This document shows positions 32,053 to 35,767 of a DNA stretch of 35,767 nucleotides, one piece after another. The notes under the pieces were generated by a model that did no database searches, had not been told where the DNA came from, and worked only from the letters and a program-made list of their open reading frames with translations. Location of the stretch: NCBI GenBank assembly GCA_038043185.1, contig JBBTCO010000076.1, positions 1 through 35,767 of the forward strand, read 5' to 3'. Position 1 is the stretch's first letter; each line of letters starts with the position of its first letter. The stretch is from UBA5009 sp038043185. Its GTDB lineage: Bacteria > Bdellovibrionota > Bdellovibrionia > Bdellovibrionales > Bdellovibrionaceae. A program made the translations under genes and the position numbers.

Positions 32053-33456
32053 ATGGATTTTCGAATTGAAAAAGACACCATGGGAGACGTGAAAGTTCCA
32101 GCCGATAAGCTTTGGGGAGCTCAAACACAAAGATCTACCGAGAATTTTAAAATTGGCGGAGACCGTTTTCCTCGCGAGATGATTCGAGCATTGGGAATTT
32201 TAAAAAAATCGGCGGCCTTGACTAATAATAAATTGGGTCTTTTGGATATAAAAAAAATGGAACTCATCGTGAAAGCCGCGGATGAAGTTATCGAAGGAAA
32301 ATTAGATGCTCATTTTCCTTTAGTCGTTTGGCAAACGGGTTCAGGTACACAAACCAATATGAATGCCAACGAAGTCATTGCAAATCGAGCCATGCAAATG
32401 ATGGGACTGCCTTTACCTTCGAAAGATATTCATCCTAACGATGATGTGAATAAGGGGCAGTCATCCAATGATACTTTTCCGACAGCAATGCATATTGCCG
32501 TGGCCGATCAAATTCATCATCGCTTAATTCCAATGATGGAAAAGCTTCAGAAAGCTCTCGAGAAAAAACAAAATGAATTTAAGGATATTGTTAAGATTGG
32601 CCGGACTCATTTAATGGATGCAACTCCATTGACCTTGGGTCAGGAATTTTCTGGATATGCCACTCAAATGAAGCATGGAGTGCAACGAATTAAAAATACT
32701 TTTCCTCATCTGCATGAGCTTGCCCTTGGCGGCACAGCTGTGGGTACAGGGCTGAATACTCATCCGCAATTTCCCGCGGCAGCGGCGGCAGCTATTGCAG
32801 CCGAAGCTAAGATTCCATTTATCAGTGCGGAAAATAAATTTGAAGCATTGGCTTCTCATGATGCTTTGGTCGAAGTCAGTGGGGCGCTTAAAACGGTGGC
32901 CTGTTCGTTAATGAAAATTGCCAATGACATTCGTTTGCTAGGGAGTGGTCCTCGCTGTGGCATCGGTGAATTAAGCTTACCTGAAAATGAACCGGGGAGT
33001 TCCATTATGCCAGGAAAAGTCAATCCAACTCAAAGTGAAGCTATGACAATGGTTTGTGCCCAAGTTATTGGAAATGATGTGGCTGTGTCCGTCGGTGGAG
33101 CCAATGGACATTTTGAATTGAATGTTTTTAAACCGCTGATTGTTTTTAATGTATTGAATTCGGTAAGACTCATTGCCGATGCTTGCGAAAGTTTTACTGA
33201 TCATTGTGTGAGTGGTATTAACGCCAATCGAGCGCAAATTAAAAAACATCTCGATAATTCTTTGATGCTAGTGACTGCATTGAATCCCCATGTGGGCTAT
33301 GACAATGCTGCAAAAATTGCTAAAACAGCTCATAAGAATGGCACAACTTTGAAGGAAGAGGCAGTAAATCTAGGTTTACTTACCGCCGAGCAATTTGATA
33401 AGATGGTCAGGCCTGAACAAATGATTGGTCCTTTAGCGGGTCCATCGCAGAAGTAA
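32053..33456 (+). CDS. fumC: Class II fumarate hydratase FumC
   Basis: Interconverts fumarate and malate in the TCA cycle. It shows the substrate contacts TGSGTQTNMNANEV, the HPNDDVNKGQSSND block, TAVGTGLNTHP, and the superfamily signature GSSIMPGKVNPTQSE with the catalytic Ser. At 467 aa it is the E. coli FumC length. The start at 32053 is supported by AGAGGG about 8 nt upstream and by the family N-terminus (MDFRIEKDTMG). An open frame further upstream only reads through the end of the SDR gene. Confidence 0.97.
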   Translation: MDFRIEKDTMGDVKVPADKLWGAQTQRSTENFKIGGDRFPREMIRALGILKKSAALTNNKLGLLDIKKMELIVKAADEVIEGKLDAHFPLVVWQTGSGTQTNMNANEVIANRAMQMMGLPLPSKDIHPNDDVNKGQSSNDTFPTAMHIAVADQIHHRLIPMMEKLQKALEKKQNEFKDIVKIGRTHLMDATPLTLGQEFSGYATQMKHGVQRIKNTFPHLHELALGGTAVGTGLNTHPQFPAAAAAAIAAEAKIPFISAENKFEALASHDALVEVSGALKTVACSLMKIANDIRLLGSGPRCGIGELSLPENEPGSSIMPGKVNPTQSEAMTMVCAQVIGNDVAVSVGGANGHFELNVFKPLIVFNVLNSVRLIADACESFTDHCVSGINANRAQIKKHLDNSLMLVTALNPHVGYDNAAKIAKTAHKNGTTLKEEAVNLGLLTAEQFDKMVRPEQMIGPLAGPSQK

Positions 33457-33471
33457 TATGAGTAAAAAAAT

Positions 33472-34347
33472 ATGGCATTGAATCCTCTATTAAAAAAAGC
33501 AACTTGGTTAGATTCGGACGATATTCGACCTTACGTTTTTGTCCGACCCGAAAACCAAATTTCATTGCCGGGAGCCCGACATCGTTTGGACTGGTTCACT
33601 CAGCAAGCTGTAGTGAAAAATCCTCTCCATTTAGAAGAATTGCCATTTGCTGAACAAATTTATTTTATCGAGAACGCGGCCTTTGGACCCTCGGCGATGC
33701 CGATGCCTCGTTGGGTTTTTTATGATTGCGCTGTGATGCCGGGTTTTGTTGCGGGATTTGCTTGCCGAACAAAAAAATTACCAGCAGCCCTGCAAAAAAT
33801 TCTACCGGAGCGAAAAGATTGCGATTGGACACCGCTTTCGCTTTTTATAATTAATCCGACCATGCACAAAGGCGAGTGGGTGGCTCACAATCTTTGTAGC
33901 GTCAATTCGCTTCTGGCAAAAGAAGCACAGCTTTATGGTCTTGGTTTTTTATCTAAGGCCTTTGGTATGTGGTACGCCAACATTGAGCAATGTACGGGCA
34001 TGACACAGTGGGGTGGGGCCGCTTTAAAGCTGCATTCTCATTATGGACATCTCGAAATCATTGGGGCTTATGCTCCGGTCCACTCGCATGCAAAAACAGT
34101 TACTTACAGAGTCAAAGTCGACACGAATAATTGGGAACAGTTTTTTACCAAAGAGCCGGACCTTGCCTTTCTAGAAAAATTTGAACCCACCGAGATAGAG
34201 ATTGATCCTCGCAATGAAAATAGTATGATCGATCTTCAATATCGAATTCAAAAAGACGAGGGGCCTTTTTATCTGAGCGCTGGCGAGATTGCTTCAAAAG
34301 CACTCACAGATAAGTTAAAAATCTATCGTATGAAATCAAATTATTGA
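33472..34347 (+). CDS. Conserved hypothetical protein, unknown function
   Basis: A 291-aa soluble protein with no signal peptide or membrane segment. It is rich in aromatic residues with conserved-looking blocks GARHRLDWFTQQAV, FGPSAMPMPRWVFYDCA, WTPLSLFIINPTMHKGEW and TGMTQWGGAALKLHSHYGHLEIIGAYAPVHSH. The His-rich stretch near residues 195-213 could bind metal or substrate. I do not recognise the family. It starts 15 nt after fumC and its stop is 29 nt before the next start, so it is probably in an operon with fumC. No strong Shine-Dalgarno sequence is seen. Confidence 0.82.
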   Translation: MALNPLLKKATWLDSDDIRPYVFVRPENQISLPGARHRLDWFTQQAVVKNPLHLEELPFAEQIYFIENAAFGPSAMPMPRWVFYDCAVMPGFVAGFACRTKKLPAALQKILPERKDCDWTPLSLFIINPTMHKGEWVAHNLCSVNSLLAKEAQLYGLGFLSKAFGMWYANIEQCTGMTQWGGAALKLHSHYGHLEIIGAYAPVHSHAKTVTYRVKVDTNNWEQFFTKEPDLAFLEKFEPTEIEIDPRNENSMIDLQYRIQKDEGPFYLSAGEIASKALTDKLKIYRMKSNY

Positions 34348-34376
34348 GTTGTATAGGAAAAAAACCGGAGAAGACC

Positions 34377-34844
34377 ATGTCAAATACAGAATTGCCTGCC
34401 GTCGCGAAGTCCTTTTACACAAATTGTAAAAAATGTGAAGCCGAAAGATATCACGTAGTGCTTGCACATACTTCGGCCAAATCAGCAAAAATTAAATGTG
34501 AAGTTTGCGGAAGTCAAAAATCCTATACATTACCAAAAGCTGCAAAAAAAAGTAGCGCTCCGAAATCGGCTGCGACAAAAACTGGCGCAGCAAAAACTCC
34601 GGGTCGTCGTGGTAAAAATAGCGAAGAAGCAAAACGAGCGGCTCATCTGGCTGAATACGAAGCACTGATGACAAAGGCCAATGAAACAAACCCAATTTCT
34701 TATAGTATGAAGGCCAAATTTGAAGCCAATCATAAATTGGATCATCCAAAGTTTGGTTTGGGAATTATTCGCGCCATTCAACCCGAGAAAATTGAAGTTG
34801 TTTTTCAAGATGAAGTTCGTTCGTTAATCCACAATAGACCTTAA
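34377..34844 (+). CDS. Zinc-ribbon protein with UvrD-tail-like motif
   Basis: A 155-aa protein. The N-terminus has CKKC and CEVCG, a four-Cys zinc ribbon (about residues 15-45). A Lys/Ala/Ser-rich linker follows (about 52-85), then a helix, and the C-terminus reads DHPKFGLGIIRAIQPEKIEVVFQDEVRSLIHNR. The H-P-x-FG-x-G-x-(I/V) pattern is like the Tudor-like tail found at the C-terminus of UvrD/PcrA helicases. The next gene, 4 nt away, is a Rep/UvrD helicase. The start at 34377 is chosen for GGAG 6 nt upstream; an in-frame TTG 33 nt earlier lies on the stop of the previous gene and has no ribosome site. Confidence 0.8.
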   Translation: MSNTELPAVAKSFYTNCKKCEAERYHVVLAHTSAKSAKIKCEVCGSQKSYTLPKAAKKSSAPKSAATKTGAAKTPGRRGKNSEEAKRAAHLAEYEALMTKANETNPISYSMKAKFEANHKLDHPKFGLGIIRAIQPEKIEVVFQDEVRSLIHNRP

Positions 34845-34848
34845 TCTG

Positions 34849-35767
34849 ATGTCCACTGAGTTTTGGCTCAAAGGCCTTAATCCCGAACAGGTGCAGGCTG
34901 TGCTTCATGATCATGGCCCGATGCTTATTTTGGCAGGAGCCGGTTCCGGTAAGACCACCGTTTTAGTTTCAAGAACAGGACGACTCATCCAACAGGGTAT
35001 CGCTCAACCCAATCAAATTTTAGTTATGACGTTTACCAATAAAGCTGCACGCGAGTTAAAACATCGCGTGCAAGTAAAAATTGGTTCTGCGTCCCAAGGA
35101 TTAACGGCGGGAACATTTCACTCCTTTGGTTTGCAACTTTTAAAAAAATACTATCGACAAGCTGGTTTACCGAAAGACTTTGGCATTGTTGACGGAACGG
35201 ATTGCCAAGCCATTCTTAAAGAGCTTTTGCGAGATGTAAAAGTGATTGGAAAAGATCGTTATGATCTGGAGCGAATTCTGGGAATTATCAATCGTCGACG
35301 AACCGGAGAGACAAAAAAAAATCAGGCCTTTGACGAGTATGACGAAATGGCAGAAATCCTTACCGAAAAATTCGTGCGACGAATGGATATCTTAGGCGTC
35401 GTCGATTTTGAAGCGCTGCTGATTAAACCTCTTGAGCTCCTTCAGAAAAATCCAGATATCCTCGAGCGGGTGCAAGATCAATATCAGCAAATTATGGTGG
35501 ATGAATTTCAGGATACAAACTTAGTGCAAATGCGATTGATTCGTCAGCTGGCGGAAAAAAATCTTAATCTTTCTGTAGTCGGCGATGATGACCAATCGAT
35601 CTATGGTTGGAGAGGGGCGCAAGTTCAAAATATTCTTTCTTTTCCTCAAGAATTTAAAAACTGTTTGGTGGTGAAGTTAGAAAGAAATTATCGTTCTGTT
35701 TCACCAATTTTAGATTTAGCAAATCAAGTGATTTCAAAAAACAAACATCGTCATGGAAAAACTCTGA
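34849..35767 (+). CDS. UvrD/Rep superfamily 1A DNA helicase, 3' partial
   Basis: First 306 residues of a 3'-5' DNA helicase; the frame is open at the window end. It has the Q motif (LNPEQVQAV), Walker A LILAGAGSGKTT (about 27-37), motif Ia VMTFTNKAAREL, motif Ib TFHSFG, motif II VDEFQDTN, motif III VVGDDDQSIYGWRGA, and the start of motif IV LERNYRS. It starts 4 nt after the zinc-ribbon gene. The C-terminal part, which would show whether it has its own Tudor tail, is not in the window, so Rep, UvrD and PcrA cannot be told apart. Confidence 0.95.
   Translation, partial: MSTEFWLKGLNPEQVQAVLHDHGPMLILAGAGSGKTTVLVSRTGRLIQQGIAQPNQILVMTFTNKAARELKHRVQVKIGSASQGLTAGTFHSFGLQLLKKYYRQAGLPKDFGIVDGTDCQAILKELLRDVKVIGKDRYDLERILGIINRRRTGETKKNQAFDEYDEMAEILTEKFVRRMDILGVVDFEALLIKPLELLQKNPDILERVQDQYQQIMVDEFQDTNLVQMRLIRQLAEKNLNLSVVGDDDQSIYGWRGAQVQNILSFPQEFKNCLVVKLERNYRSVSPILDLANQVISKNKHRHGKTL

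Noticed and set aside
33458..33481. Seven-codon ORF (MSKKIWH) between fumC and the unknown gene
   Set aside because: It has no ribosome site and overlaps the next start out of frame; nothing supports it as a real leader peptide.
1..35767. tRNA, rRNA genes, transposases or phage genes
   Set aside because: None was recognised on either strand; no cloverleaf, rRNA core or transposase motif was seen by eye.

Overview
The window looks like a chromosomal stretch from a low-GC, AT-rich member of the Bdellovibrionota (Bdellovibrio-like predatory bacteria). The reasons are the mix of housekeeping genes with lineage-style lipoproteins (one with an atypical 'GFQNC' lipid box), a type IV pilin next to dnaJ/dnaK, and many short, tightly packed operons. 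This assignment is inferred from gene content and protein style, not from a marker gene. A run of exactly 100 N (5862-5961) shows that this is a scaffold in which two contigs were joined.

Layout. 1-133: end of a nested inverted-repeat element. 134-5861 (minus strand): clpS (5' end lost in the gap), clpA, htpX and a lipoprotein lytic transglycosylase, i.e. proteolysis and cell-wall turnover. 5962-7198 (plus): GGDEF diguanylate cyclase, 5' end lost in the gap. 7204-12785: three polytopic membrane proteins that look like GT-C-fold glycosyltransferases (two are paralogues of TMTC/PMT type with C-terminal helical repeats), followed directly by the major type IV pilin gene pilA and its terminator. 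12869-18648: a TPR-like pilin neighbour, dnaJ, a secreted metzincin-type protease, and dnaK. The protease gene is bracketed by three copies of a structured inverted-repeat element. 18767-22594: AAA/DUF4143 ATPase, acetyl-CoA synthetase, DUF6580 membrane protein. 22586-24802 (minus): purK, purE, lipoprotein. 24856-28919 (plus): a DUS enzyme, a lipoprotein with a degenerate cytochrome c motif, and a large secreted beta-helix/Ig/golvesin-type surface protein. 28960-31204 (minus): EVE protein, dusC, STAS-like protein and glutaredoxin, overlapping or nearly so. 31283-35767 (plus): YdfG-type SDR, fumC, an unknown conserved protein, a zinc-ribbon protein with a UvrD-like tail motif, and the start of a Rep/UvrD helicase that runs off the window.

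The two most interesting things are as follows. (1) Three copies of a 104-132 nt element lie in the dnaJ-protease-dnaK interval (14744-14847, 16206-16337, 16443-16558). Each has a conserved 46-nt core that can fold as a three-way junction, closed by a 29-43 bp nearly perfect stem. The arms differ between copies, yet every difference is matched on the opposite arm, which is base-pair covariation. The core orientations are +, -, +, so the protease gene lies between two elements in inverted orientation. (2) A putative pilin glycosylation locus of three GT-C-like proteins stands immediately upstream of pilA. Several genes (12869, dnaJ 13610, 18767) also have promoter-like boxes placed so that transcription would begin at or within a few bases of the start codon, suggesting leaderless mRNAs.
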